From: Flavobacteriales bacterium UBA1986
GTDB lineage: Bacteria; Bacteroidota; Bacteroidia; Flavobacteriales_G; Salibacteraceae
DNA: 45,249 nt
Reading direction: 5' to 3'
Assembly (NCBI GenBank): GCA_002336245.1
Contig: DDDG01000009.1
Span: forward strand, 13,051 to 58,299
Shown: in pieces, positions 1 through 7,302 of the stretch
Numbering within the stretch: position 1 is the first letter of the stretch
Layout: each line of letters opens with the position of its first letter
Notes under the pieces: model-generated
The model's database searches: none
The model's input: the letters and a program-made list of their open reading frames with translations, nothing else
Told to the model about the DNA's origin: nothing
Position numbers and translations under genes: made by a program

Positions 1-1
1 C

Positions 2-295
2 GCTACTACATCGGTTCTTGCAAAAGGTCGCCGAAACGTTGAAATCTTGAAACAAGCAGAGCATTATCCTTTGCGTGTTGAAGAGCAAATTGCGATCATC
101 TATTTGGGAACCAAAGGTTTGTTGAGAAATGTGCCGGTAAACAAAGTCGTTGAATTTGAAAAAGAATTCCTTGCTTTGATGAATGACCAACACAAAGACA
201 CTCTTGAAACTCTAAGAGCTGGAAAGCTTACTGATGAAGTAACCAAGACTGTTGAGCAGGTAGGTGCAGACGTTTCAAGCAAATACAAGTCATAA
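2..295 (+). CDS. atpA: ATP synthase F1 subunit alpha, C-terminal fragment (5' end outside the window)
   Basis: This is the last 97 codons of the alpha subunit of F1Fo ATP synthase, the non-catalytic nucleotide-binding subunit of the membrane-associated F1 head. The reading frame is open from base 2, so the gene starts upstream; the TTG at 47 is an internal Leu codon. The C-terminal helical domain shows the family pattern: RRNVEILKQ, then a Tyr-Pro-Leu-Arg-Val-Glu-Glu-Gln-Ile-Ala-Ile-Ile-Tyr segment and a Gly-Thr-Lys-Gly-Leu turn. The gamma subunit gene follows 21 bases downstream, the usual alpha-gamma order. Expression is presumably from the atp operon promoter outside the window. Confidence 0.95.
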   Translation, partial: ATTSVLAKGRRNVEILKQAEHYPLRVEEQIAIIYLGTKGLLRNVPVNKVVEFEKEFLALMNDQHKDTLETLRAGKLTDEVTKTVEQVGADVSSKYKS

Positions 296-316
296 TCTGG
301 ATTAGCGCAAAGAGCA

Positions 317-1192
317 ATGCCTAACTTAAAAGAAGTACGGAATAGAATTCAGTCGGTGATTTCCACCATGCAGATTACCTCTGCCATGAAGATGGTTTCT
401 GCGGCTAAGCTTAAGCGAGCGCAAGATGCAATCGTCAAGCTTCGTCCTTACTCTCAGAAACTCAGTGAGATCATGAGCAATCTCAGTGGGAACCTCGAGG
501 ATGTAGGCAGCTCATTGGCTGAAAAACGTGAAATAGAAAAGGTACTTGTGGTTGCCGTAAATTCCAACAGAGGGCTTTGTGGTGCATTCAATGCCAACGT
601 TCACAAGGAAGTGAAACGACTCATGCGCGAAGAGTTCGAAGGCAAGACGGTACACGTTCTTGGATTGGGTAAAAAGGCGCACGAGCTTTTCAAAAAAGCA
701 GATCAAAAGATCGCATCAGGAGACTTGTCGGGTGAGCATTACGGCATTTATGACAATCTCGATTACGAGCACGTAAGCACAATTGGAGACAAGGTGATTT
801 CTGCTTTTGAGCAAGGTCATTACGACAAAGTTGTTGTGGTTTACAATGAATTCAAAAACGCCGCATCTCAAAACTTAAAAACTGAAGCTTTCCTTCCGGT
901 TGAATTGCCAGAAGGAGTTGAAGCCTCATCTACCGATTATACTTTCGAGCCAGCGCAAGCTGAAATCATTACTGACCTGCTACCTAGAGCACTGAAAACT
1001 CAGTTGTACAAATCCCTCTTGGATTCGCACGCTTCTGAGCACGGCGCACGTATGACTGCCATGCATAAGGCTACCGACAATGCAAGCGACATGCTTCACG
1101 ATTTGAAACTGTCGTACAACAAAGCGCGTCAAGCGGCCATTACCACTGAGATCCTCGAGATCGTTGCTGGCGCCGAAGCTTTGGATGGATAA
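317..1192 (+). CDS. atpG: ATP synthase F1 subunit gamma
   Basis: This 291-residue protein is the central rotor shaft of F1 ATPase, coupling proton flow through Fo to catalysis in the alpha/beta hexamer. The N-terminal helix (MPNLKEVRNRIQSV, then TSAMKMVSAAKLKRAQ) and the C-terminal helix (YNKARQAAITTEILEIVAGA) are the two signature coiled-coil segments of the gamma subunit. Length is normal for the family. The ATG at 317 begins directly at the conserved N-terminus. It follows atpA by 21 bases and is probably the last gene of this part of the operon, because a separate promoter-like box precedes sufE. A 16-base palindrome overlaps its stop codon. Confidence 0.97.
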   Translation: MPNLKEVRNRIQSVISTMQITSAMKMVSAAKLKRAQDAIVKLRPYSQKLSEIMSNLSGNLEDVGSSLAEKREIEKVLVVAVNSNRGLCGAFNANVHKEVKRLMREEFEGKTVHVLGLGKKAHELFKKADQKIASGDLSGEHYGIYDNLDYEHVSTIGDKVISAFEQGHYDKVVVVYNEFKNAASQNLKTEAFLPVELPEGVEASSTDYTFEPAQAEIITDLLPRALKTQLYKSLLDSHASEHGARMTAMHKATDNASDMLHDLKLSYNKARQAAITTEILEIVAGAEALDG

Positions 1193-1204
1193 GCTTAAGC
1201 TTAT
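1189..1204. repeat. 16-base perfect palindrome over the atpG stop codon
   Basis: ATAAGCTTAAGCTTAT is its own reverse complement and includes the atpG stop codon; it is followed by TTTAG. It could form a weak AT-rich hairpin that slows transcription or protects the atp mRNA 3' end. A good terminator U-tract is lacking, so a terminator role is only a possibility. Confidence 0.4.
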
Positions 1205-1238
1205 TTAGACTCAGTTTAAATAGTCAACCTTTTCGAAT

Positions 1239-1246
1239 TATCTTTG
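1239..1246 (+). promoter_or_regulatory. TAnnTTTG -7 box for the suf accessory genes
   Basis: TATCTTTG matches the Bacteroidota -7 consensus TAnnTTTG exactly and ends 13 bases before the sufE ATG. No clear TTG -33 element lies 17-23 bases upstream; the nearest is TTT at 1214-1216. It is the likely start of the sufE transcript. Confidence 0.5.
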
Positions 1247-1259
1247 TTTCTCAATTGGC

Positions 1260-1679
1260 ATGGAAACCATAGAGCAGAAACAAAAAGAGATTATTGAGGA
1301 ATTTGCCCTTTTCGAAGATTGGATGGGCAAGTACGAATTCATCATTGACCTTTCGAAAGACTTGGAAAGCATGGACGATTCTCTAAAAGATGAAGATCAT
1401 CTGGTGAGAGGTTGTCAGTCGCAAGTGTGGTTGGAAGCCAAAACTGAAGACGGACTCATTCATTTTCAAGCAGACAGCGACGCGCTGATTACAAAAGGCT
1501 TAATCGCCATGTTGGTGCGCGTGCTCTCCGGGCAAAAAGCCAATGACATCGCGACCAGTGACCTCTTCTTCATTGATGAGATTGGATTGCACGAACACCT
1601 GAGTCCAAACCGCAGCAATGGATTGGCCTCGATGGTGAAAAAAATGAAAACCTATGCAATCGCCTATTCCGCAAGTTGA
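1260..1679 (+). CDS. sufE: SufE family cysteine desulfuration protein
   Basis: SufE accepts persulfide sulfur from the cysteine desulfurase SufS and passes it to the SUF scaffold for Fe-S cluster assembly in the cytoplasm. The 139-residue protein shows the family layout: an early FEDWMGKYEFIIDL segment and the active-site loop LVRGCQSQVW around residues 49-58, where the Cys is the persulfide acceptor. A C-terminal stretch NRSNGLASMVKKMK is also typical. The gene is followed one base after its stop by a SufT/DUF59-type gene, consistent with a SUF accessory operon. The main suf genes (sufBCDS) are not in the window. Confidence 0.93.
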   Translation: METIEQKQKEIIEEFALFEDWMGKYEFIIDLSKDLESMDDSLKDEDHLVRGCQSQVWLEAKTEDGLIHFQADSDALITKGLIAMLVRVLSGQKANDIATSDLFFIDEIGLHEHLSPNRSNGLASMVKKMKTYAIAYSAS

Positions 1680-1680
1680 A

Positions 1681-1998
1681 ATGGAAGTAGATAAAAAAGC
1701 AGTTGAAAATCAGGTAATCGACATCCTTAAAACAGTTTACGATCCTGAAATTCCCGTGGACGTTTACGAATTGGGCTTGATCTACGACGTGAAGGTCGAT
1801 GATGAGTCCAACGTCGACATCATGATGACCCTAACCTCGCCTTCTTGTCCGGTTGCAGAGAGCCTGCCCGTAGAAATTGAAGACAAAATTCGAGCAGGTA
1901 AGTCGGTCAATAAGGCCAAGGTGACCATCACTTTCGAACCACCTTGGGATAAGAGTATGATGAGCGAAGAGGCCATGCTCGAATTGGGCTTTATGTAG
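1681..1998 (+). CDS. SUF-associated DUF59/MIP18 family protein (SufT-like)
   Basis: Small (105-residue) protein of the DUF59/MIP18 family, members of which act in Fe-S cluster assembly or transfer. Diagnostic segments are VYDPEIPVDVYELGLIYDV, the conserved TLTSPSCPVAESLP loop with its Cys, and the FEPPWDKSMMSEEA C-terminus ending ELGFM. An in-frame ATG at 1654 would overlap sufE; I prefer the ATG at 1681, one base after the sufE stop, because the extra nine residues are not family-like and the tight junction suggests translational coupling. Context with sufE and a DUF2480 gene supports the Fe-S role. Confidence 0.9.
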   Translation: MEVDKKAVENQVIDILKTVYDPEIPVDVYELGLIYDVKVDDESNVDIMMTLTSPSCPVAESLPVEIEDKIRAGKSVNKAKVTITFEPPWDKSMMSEEAMLELGFM

Positions 1999-2023
1999 TC
2001 CTCGGATGACGCCCTTCGTTAAT

Positions 2024-2103
2024 CCTTCGACAAGCTCAGGAATTCACTCAGGGTGTCGTTGATCGCAGTTTCGCATGACAATTAAATGAATCGACACACT
2101 GAG
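2024..2103. repeat. REP-like intergenic element with inverted repeat
   Basis: CCTTCGACAAGCTCAGG at 2024-2040 has the look of a short dispersed repeat seen in many bacterial genomes (from memory, not searched here). It is followed by CTCAGGGTGTCG at 2047-2058 and its near-complement CGACACACTGAG at 2092-2103, which pair over 12 bases with one mismatch around a 33-base loop. The element sits between the DUF59 and DUF2480 genes and may split or attenuate the transcript. Confidence 0.45.
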
Positions 2104-2128
2104 TCTAACGAAGTGTGAACCTAACAAA

Positions 2129-2647
2129 ATGACCAAAGAGCCAAAGCAGATCGTCAACCGCGTTGAGCGCATGAAGCTCATCACCATCGACCTGGAGGAA
2201 GACTATCCACCAGGAGAACGCGTATTGTATGACCTCAAGGACAATTTATGGCAAGGTTTGGCTTTGAAAGAAAAAGACTTTCGTGAATTTCTAAAGGAAC
2301 ACGACTGGAGCCAGTACACAGGAAAGCATGTTGCCGTAGACTGTACCGCCGATGCCATTGTTCCCACTTGGGCCTTTATGTTGGTGGCTTCGCACTTAGA
2401 GCCTTTTGCTGAAACCATCGTATTCGGAAATATGAAGGTCTTGGAAGAGAAAGTCTTCGAAAAGCACATCGATGCCATGGACTTTGAACGGATGCAGGAC
2501 ATCCGTGTGATTGTAAAAGGCTGTTCTGAAAAAGCCATTCCCATTTCAGCATATGTACACCTTCAAGCCAAAGTTCAGGAAGTGGCTAAGTCGGTGATGT
2601 ATGGTGAGCCTTGCTCGACAGTTCCGATCTATCGCAAGGCGAATTAG
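2129..2647 (+). CDS. DUF2480 family protein
   Basis: A 172-residue cytoplasmic protein matching the DUF2480 family, restricted as far as I know to Bacteroidota and commonly found beside SUF genes. Recognisable features are an early VNRVERMKLITIDLE segment, a Tyr-Pro-Pro-Gly-Glu-Arg motif, the KEKDFREFLKEHDWSQY block and AVDCTADAIVPTWAFML. A conserved Cys (VKGCSEKAIP) lies near residue 132. The biochemical role is unknown; its place after sufE and the DUF59 gene suggests involvement in Fe-S assembly or repair (inference). Its stop codon overlaps the stop of the convergent TonB-dependent receptor gene by four bases. Confidence 0.85.
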   Translation: MTKEPKQIVNRVERMKLITIDLEEDYPPGERVLYDLKDNLWQGLALKEKDFREFLKEHDWSQYTGKHVAVDCTADAIVPTWAFMLVASHLEPFAETIVFGNMKVLEEKVFEKHIDAMDFERMQDIRVIVKGCSEKAIPISAYVHLQAKVQEVAKSVMYGEPCSTVPIYRKAN

Positions 2648-4902
2648 AGTTTTACCTTCAATCCAAGATTGAAAAAGAAACCATCAAGAGGCGCCCAAAC
2701 GTCTGTGAATTGAGGCGTTCCATAGGGTGCACTGTCAATGCCTCCAGAAAGATATTTTGATTGACGCACATCGGTGAAGTTCTCCGCATTGAGGAACAGT
2801 AAGAAGGAATTGATGGTTCGTTCTACAACGATTCCTGTTGTAAGTATGGAGGGCGACCTCAGGCCGGAGCTAAGAAGCTGCGCAGACTTAAATTCATAGT
2901 CCCAGCCAATTCTCCATTTATTCTCCTCTACAAAAAGCAAGTCGCCTTTAATGCTGTGTTTGGGCACCAAAATGAGTTCGGAATTTAGCGCTCCATTCGA
3001 CAGAAAAGCATTTGTATAGGTGTATCCAACGAACCATGTGAACTTCCAAAAAGTAAATTTCATCTGACTCTCAAAGCCATTGGTGGACAAGATGCCAGAG
3101 CTGTTCTGAAAATCATAAAATCCACTTCCATCAGGGGTAAGCAGAATGGGTTGGTCAATTTGGTTGTAAAAGAACATTTGGTTCAGAGTAAACAAGAAGT
3201 TAGGCGAACCAAAATCCGTTCGATACTTAAAGTCTATGTTCGCTCCGTATGAACGCTCCGCCTCCACGTTTGCATAATCTATTGGTCGAATGGCTTGATA
3301 GGCATATGGCTCGGCCTCCTCGTTGAAGAGCGTTGGTATGCGATACCCCATTCCACCTCCCAAACGGAGCGAAAGGCTTTTATGTGCCTTCCAGAGTGCG
3401 CTGAACCTCGGTAGTACGAAGGTCTCCCCGGCATTTTTACTGCGCATTGATTTGGCTTGCACGTAGTCTGTTCTCAAGCCCATTTCCAAGTCCATTTTGG
3501 AGTTCACATCCCACAACTCATTCACAAAAACCCCGACGGTCGAAGAGTTTTGATCTCTCGCTTCGAAACTTGTAAAACGTCGTTCCTCAAAAGAGCTGTG
3601 ATTGAAATTCAAGCCGATGTTCAGATTGCTTGTGCTGCTACTTTTGCTCAAGTTCAGTTCATTGAATGAATTGGATTGAGTTCCACCAAATTGGGCCAAA
3701 TTCCCGGCGGAATTCTGACGAATTTCCATGAATCGCTCAAAGACGCTGTAGCTGTTTTTCAATTGCAGCTCGGTGCTAGAATTAAGTTCCCTTTTAACCC
3801 GAAACTGTACGGTGTAGCGCGAACTCTCCTGTTTGTCGTAGTAAAAATGATCCACACTAGGCGCTTGTTTCCGAATCAATCTCATATCCCCACCCATCCG
3901 GTTCTCATGTGAGATTCCTGCACCCAAATAGAGTTCTGTTTTTTCGTTTGGGCGGAAGAAAATCTTTGGATTGAAATTGAACTTTGAAATTTCAGGAACG
4001 TCGGTATAGCCATCCGAATCGGCGTCGTAGGGATTGTGCAAATGGTAGGAAGCCAAATTGGTAAATCCCCACTTTCCGATTTTTCGCGATACAAAAGCAT
4101 TCAAATCTCTAGCGCCAATGTGGGAAAGGTTGATGTGTAAAAGGGTCTCGTCCTTCTTTGCCGTTTTGGTCAAAAGATTCACTAAACCACCTATAGCCCC
4201 ACCGCCGTATAGGGTGGAGGCCGAGCCCTTGATGTATTCCACTTGACGCAAATCGAGCGGAGGAATCTGAAGTACATCCAAACTTCCCGACAAACCTCCA
4301 TACAAGGGGAAACCGTCTTTGAGCAACTGTGTGTAGCGACCGTTGAGTCCCTGAATTCGAACTACAGCACCATTGGATGTGGCCGAAGTAGTTTGAACTT
4401 GAATTCCTGTGCTGTGGGTGATGAGGTGGGCTATTTTACTCGGCTCCATAGAGGCCGCTTCATCGATTTCTTCGGTTAAGACTTCCGTTCTTGTCGGCAA
4501 ATCAGCAACCGATTTATTGGCCCTGGTGGCCTCAATCAATATTTCGTCGAGCGCTTCTTGCGAAGGTTTTAAGCTCACTTTTAGTGCTGTGGTCTCCTTC
4601 CTAGGAAAGACCAAAACCATCTTTTCCGTATCGTAACCCACAAATGAGAATTGCAGTTCTACCTCTCCGTTGGGAATGTTTTTCAAGCTTGCCTTTCCGT
4701 TCGGATCTGTGGTGACGCCATTTGTGGTACCCGAAATGAATGCCGTAGCGCCAATCAAAACTTCATTCTTCGCGGCATCTACTATGAGCACGTTCAACTG
4801 ATTTTGCGCAAGCCCGACCATTGGTAGGAGGAACACGAACAAGAGGAGCGGGTATTGGAAAGCTTTCAATGAACTCCCAAGGTAAGATTTCAAGCGGCTC
4901 AA
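2644..4902 (-). CDS. TonB-dependent outer-membrane receptor with carboxypeptidase-regulatory-like N-terminal domain
   Basis: A 752-residue outer-membrane receptor importing an unidentified substrate with energy from TonB/ExbBD. Residues 1-33 form a signal peptide ending Gly-Leu-Ala-Gln. Residues about 35-115 are a CarboxypepD_reg-like beta-sandwich (ATAFISGTTNGVTTDPNGKA, then FSFVGYDTEKM). The plug follows at about 125-250 with the typical GLNGRYTQLLKDGFPLYGG and LRQVEYIKGSASTLYGGGAI segments, then a 22-strand-type barrel ending in an aromatic/hydrophobic C-terminus (FFFNLGLKVKL). The plug-barrel form resembles metal/siderophore or cobalamin receptors rather than SusC, which is larger and would have a SusD partner; none is present. 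It is transcribed away from the M14 peptidase across a 41-base gap. Confidence 0.93.
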   Translation of the reverse strand: MSRLKSYLGSSLKAFQYPLLLFVFLLPMVGLAQNQLNVLIVDAAKNEVLIGATAFISGTTNGVTTDPNGKASLKNIPNGEVELQFSFVGYDTEKMVLVFPRKETTALKVSLKPSQEALDEILIEATRANKSVADLPTRTEVLTEEIDEAASMEPSKIAHLITHSTGIQVQTTSATSNGAVVRIQGLNGRYTQLLKDGFPLYGGLSGSLDVLQIPPLDLRQVEYIKGSASTLYGGGAIGGLVNLLTKTAKKDETLLHINLSHIGARDLNAFVSRKIGKWGFTNLASYHLHNPYDADSDGYTDVPEISKFNFNPKIFFRPNEKTELYLGAGISHENRMGGDMRLIRKQAPSVDHFYYDKQESSRYTVQFRVKRELNSSTELQLKNSYSVFERFMEIRQNSAGNLAQFGGTQSNSFNELNLSKSSSTSNLNIGLNFNHSSFEERRFTSFEARDQNSSTVGVFVNELWDVNSKMDLEMGLRTDYVQAKSMRSKNAGETFVLPRFSALWKAHKSLSLRLGGGMGYRIPTLFNEEAEPYAYQAIRPIDYANVEAERSYGANIDFKYRTDFGSPNFLFTLNQMFFYNQIDQPILLTPDGSGFYDFQNSSGILSTNGFESQMKFTFWKFTWFVGYTYTNAFLSNGALNSELILVPKHSIKGDLLFVEENKWRIGWDYEFKSAQLLSSGLRSPSILTTGIVVERTINSFLLFLNAENFTDVRQSKYLSGGIDSAPYGTPQFTDVWAPLDGFFFNLGLKVKL

Positions 4903-4930
4903 TCTGTGCCTTTTGCATAGCTGTGCATAT

Positions 4931-4938
4931 TATCTTCG
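4931..4938 (+). promoter_or_regulatory. Candidate -7 box for the M14 carboxypeptidase gene
   Basis: TATCTTCG (one mismatch to TAnnTTTG) lies five bases before the preferred ATG at 4944. A TTG at 4913-4915 is 15 bases upstream, slightly short of the 17-23 usually seen. If used, the transcript would be leaderless or start just before the ATG, or translation would begin at the later ATG at 4992. Confidence 0.35.
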
Positions 4939-4943
4939 ACCTT

Positions 4944-6710
4944 ATGAATCCAAACCCATCGTTCAAGGTAAAGTCGCTCAGGCGGGTAAAAATGGTCATT
5001 GGGATTTTCCTTTGCTGTTTCTTCTTGAATCCCCGTCTTCAGGCTCAGGCCACTGAGCGCTTTCGTCAGAATCAAACTTACGACCTGCCATCGCTCATTG
5101 AAGAATACCAAAAACTAGATGCGGCCTACGAAGAAGCCAAGCTGATTACCCTCGGACAAACAGACGTTGGCAAAGACCTTCACCTGTTCCTAATCGATCG
5201 GAAAAAGCAATTCAACCCGATTCAAAACAAAGCCGATAAACGCGTTTTCTTGCTCATCAACAACGGCATTCACCCTGGCGAGCCATGCGGCGTTGACGCG
5301 AGCTTAAAATTCGCTCATGAGCTGCTCAGCAATAAGAAATACAGTGAGATTCTTCAAGATGTTGTGGTCGGAATCATTCCGATGTACAATGTAGGCGGCG
5401 GACTGAATCGAGCCTGCTGTTCACGAGCAAACCAAAATGGTCCTATAGAGGCTGGCTTTCGTGGAAACGGACGCAACCTAGACCTCAACCGCGACTTCAT
5501 CAAAGCCGACGCTAAAAACACTTGGCTGCTGCAAAATGTAGTTGTGAAATGGGACCCCGATGTATTCATCGATACGCATACTTCGAACGGCGCCGATTAC
5601 CAATACGACATGACCCTCATTTCCTCGCAGTCGGACAAACTATTTCCACTTCTTGGAAAATACCAACGCACAACGCTCGACCCAGCCATCTTCGCTAAAA
5701 TGGAAAAGAAAGGTTTCCCGATGAGCCCTTACGTGCACAGCCTCAAACAAATCCCCGACAGCGGCATCTACGACTTCCTAGAAACTCCACGCTACTCAAC
5801 CGGTTACACGGCACTCTTCAATGCCTTCTCATTCGTAAGTGAAGCCCATATGCTCAAGAGCTTTGAAGCGCGAGTATTGGCAACGCACGCCCTCCTTCAT
5901 TCTCTAGTTGAAACTTGTTCCGAAAACAGACTTCAAATTCTTTCTACGCGTCAGAGCACACAAAAAATTCTCAGCACTGCCAAGCAATTCCCGCTGCATT
6001 GGCAGCTGGACACGAACGTATTCGAGACCATAACATTCAAAGGCTACGAAGCCAAGTACAAGAAGTCGGAAGTAACGGGAGCTGAGCGTTTGTATTACGA
6101 CCAAAAGAAGCCGTACGAAAAGAACATCAAATATTACAACCGCTACTTTTTCGATAAGGAAGCGGCCGCCCCATCTTTCTACGTTTTACCCCAAGTCTGG
6201 TGGCAGGTGGCCGATCGCCTCAAGAACAACGGCGTGCAGCTCGTGCCTCTAGAGCGCGACACCAATATGCTTCTAGAAGTGAGCTACATCAAAGACTACA
6301 AGAGTTTGAACCGTCCTTACGAAGGCCATTACTTGCACTACGATGTAGAAGTTTCAAAGGAAGAGCAGCTCATCGATTTGTACAAAGGAGATTACCTCAT
6401 CCCCGTCAATCAGTTCAGCAACCGCTTCATTGTTGAGACTTTGGAACCCGAAGGAGAAGATTCATTTTTTGCCTGGAACTTCTTCGATGAAATCCTTCAG
6501 CAAAAGGAGTGGTACTCATCCTACGTTTTTGAAGATGTAGCCGCCAAACTCCTCGTGGAAGATCCTGAAATCAAGAAAGCCTTCGAAGAGAAAAAATCCT
6601 CCGATTCAGAGTTCGCCAACAACCCAAAAGCCCAACTATTCTTCATCTACAAACAATCGGATTATTACGAGAAGAGTCATTTGCGGTATCCCGTTTATCG
6701 TGTTAGATAA
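4944..6710 (+). CDS. Secreted M14-family zinc carboxypeptidase
   Basis: A 588-residue exported metallopeptidase of the M14 (carboxypeptidase A) family. After a basic N-region (SLRRVK) and hydrophobic core, a signal peptide ends near residue 34 (Leu-Gln-Ala-Gln). The HxxE zinc motif is GIHPGEP with His110 and Glu113; the substrate-binding region is GNGRNLDLNRDF; the third zinc ligand is the His in IDTHTSNGADY; and the likely catalytic Glu is in SEAHMLKSFE near residue 300. About 250 residues follow the peptidase domain. The open frame extends upstream to 4821 but that part overlaps the divergent receptor and lacks a signal peptide. ATG 4944 is preferred; ATG 4992 would also leave a signal peptide. 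The neighbouring receptor could import products, but this is only positional. Confidence 0.9.
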   Translation: MNPNPSFKVKSLRRVKMVIGIFLCCFFLNPRLQAQATERFRQNQTYDLPSLIEEYQKLDAAYEEAKLITLGQTDVGKDLHLFLIDRKKQFNPIQNKADKRVFLLINNGIHPGEPCGVDASLKFAHELLSNKKYSEILQDVVVGIIPMYNVGGGLNRACCSRANQNGPIEAGFRGNGRNLDLNRDFIKADAKNTWLLQNVVVKWDPDVFIDTHTSNGADYQYDMTLISSQSDKLFPLLGKYQRTTLDPAIFAKMEKKGFPMSPYVHSLKQIPDSGIYDFLETPRYSTGYTALFNAFSFVSEAHMLKSFEARVLATHALLHSLVETCSENRLQILSTRQSTQKILSTAKQFPLHWQLDTNVFETITFKGYEAKYKKSEVTGAERLYYDQKKPYEKNIKYYNRYFFDKEAAAPSFYVLPQVWWQVADRLKNNGVQLVPLERDTNMLLEVSYIKDYKSLNRPYEGHYLHYDVEVSKEEQLIDLYKGDYLIPVNQFSNRFIVETLEPEGEDSFFAWNFFDEILQQKEWYSSYVFEDVAAKLLVEDPEIKKAFEEKKSSDSEFANNPKAQLFFIYKQSDYYEKSHLRYPVYRVR

Positions 6711-6915
6711 GAGAGGAAGAGCTAAAAAGTTGAAGAGTATATAAGTCCAATCGGCTAATACTTTCGGGTTGCGAAGGAGGTAAATAATGAAACTGAAAGA
6801 GTGGAAAAGTTAAAGAGACTGCTGTACTTGACTTCCAACGCGAATGGCCTCATCTGGCTTGTAAACGAATAGGGTTAAAGAGGTATTCCGCTTTTTCAGC
6901 TCTTGAGCTTTTCAA
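6711..6915. repeat. Purine-rich degenerate repeats flanking the S23 gene
   Basis: This 205-base gap between the M14 gene and the S23 gene carries three related segments: AAAAAGTTGAAGAG at 6724-6737, GGAAAAGTTAAAGAG at 6803-6817 and GGGTTAAAGAGG at 6872-6883. Similar A/G-rich tracts lie on the other side of the S23 gene. A consensus Shine-Dalgarno AGGAGG at 6775-6780 precedes an ATG at 6787 that opens only an 8-codon frame. No longer gene is visible. Confidence 0.45.
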
Positions 6916-7266
6916 TTAGAGTTTACGAATGAGAGAAGCAAGCATGTACGCAATCTCCTCACTCGAACGAATGAACTTCTCCTTGGTGTCCAAATCAAGG
7001 TAGTTCAAATCCGCAGCCAAGTATATCATCGATCGCACTTCACCTGCCGAGGCTTTTGCGATGTAGAGAAATTGTCTCCATTCAAGCGAACTCCTTCGTT
7101 CATGTCCTTCGGCAATGTTGTTCATCACTGAAATAGTTGCTCTTAGGATTTGGTCCCGGAATGCATAATCAGGAAGTTTCCCAAACAGCCGGTACATCTC
7201 TTTTGCAAGGATTCTACTTTTTTGCCAAACAATAAGATTCTCAAAACTCCCATTCATCTCTTTCAT
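6916..7266 (-). CDS. Four-helix bundle protein, S23 / 23S rRNA intervening-sequence family
   Basis: A 116-residue all-helical protein of the S23 family, named because members are encoded in intervening sequences of some 23S rRNA genes; many others are stand-alone chromosomal genes, as here. Diagnostic features are the N-terminal FENLIVWQKSRILAKEMYRL, central RDQILRATISVMNNIAEGHERR and FLYIAKASAGEVRSMIYLA. The family folds as a four-helix bundle and forms pentamers; some relatives (Avd) bind nucleic acid in diversity-generating retroelements. No reverse transcriptase or variable repeat is visible here, so an Avd role is unlikely. A 14-base tandem repeat overlaps the start codon, and purine-rich repeats lie beyond the 3' end, suggesting a transposed cassette (inference). 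Confidence 0.9.
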   Translation of the reverse strand: MKEMNGSFENLIVWQKSRILAKEMYRLFGKLPDYAFRDQILRATISVMNNIAEGHERRSSLEWRQFLYIAKASAGEVRSMIYLAADLNYLDLDTKEKFIRSSEEIAYMLASLIRKL

Positions 7267-7288
7267 CTTTTCACTTTCATCTTTTCAC
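7261..7288. repeat. Two perfect tandem copies of a 14-base repeat at the S23 gene start
   Basis: TTTCATCTTTTCAC occurs at 7261-7274 and again at 7275-7288, with a partial third copy (TTTCATCTT) at 7297-7305. Read on the minus strand it is A/G-rich, includes the S23 start codon at 7266 and supplies its ribosome-binding region. The repeats fill nearly the whole gap between the S23 gene and comF. Confidence 0.8.
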
Positions 7289-7302
7289 TTTGGTCTTTCA
7301 TC

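Noticed and set aside
47..295. TTG start giving an 82-residue protein
   Set aside because: The frame is open to base 2 and continues an ATP synthase alpha sequence, so the TTG is an internal codon.
1189..1204. Strong terminator after atpG
   Set aside because: The palindrome lacks a GC-rich stem and a U-tract, so I list it only as a palindrome.
2644..4902. SusC-type polysaccharide receptor
   Set aside because: The protein is shorter than SusC, and no SusD gene or glycoside hydrolase is nearby.
6916..7266. Diversity-generating retroelement accessory protein (Avd)
   Set aside because: No reverse transcriptase, template repeat or variable repeat is visible near the S23 gene.
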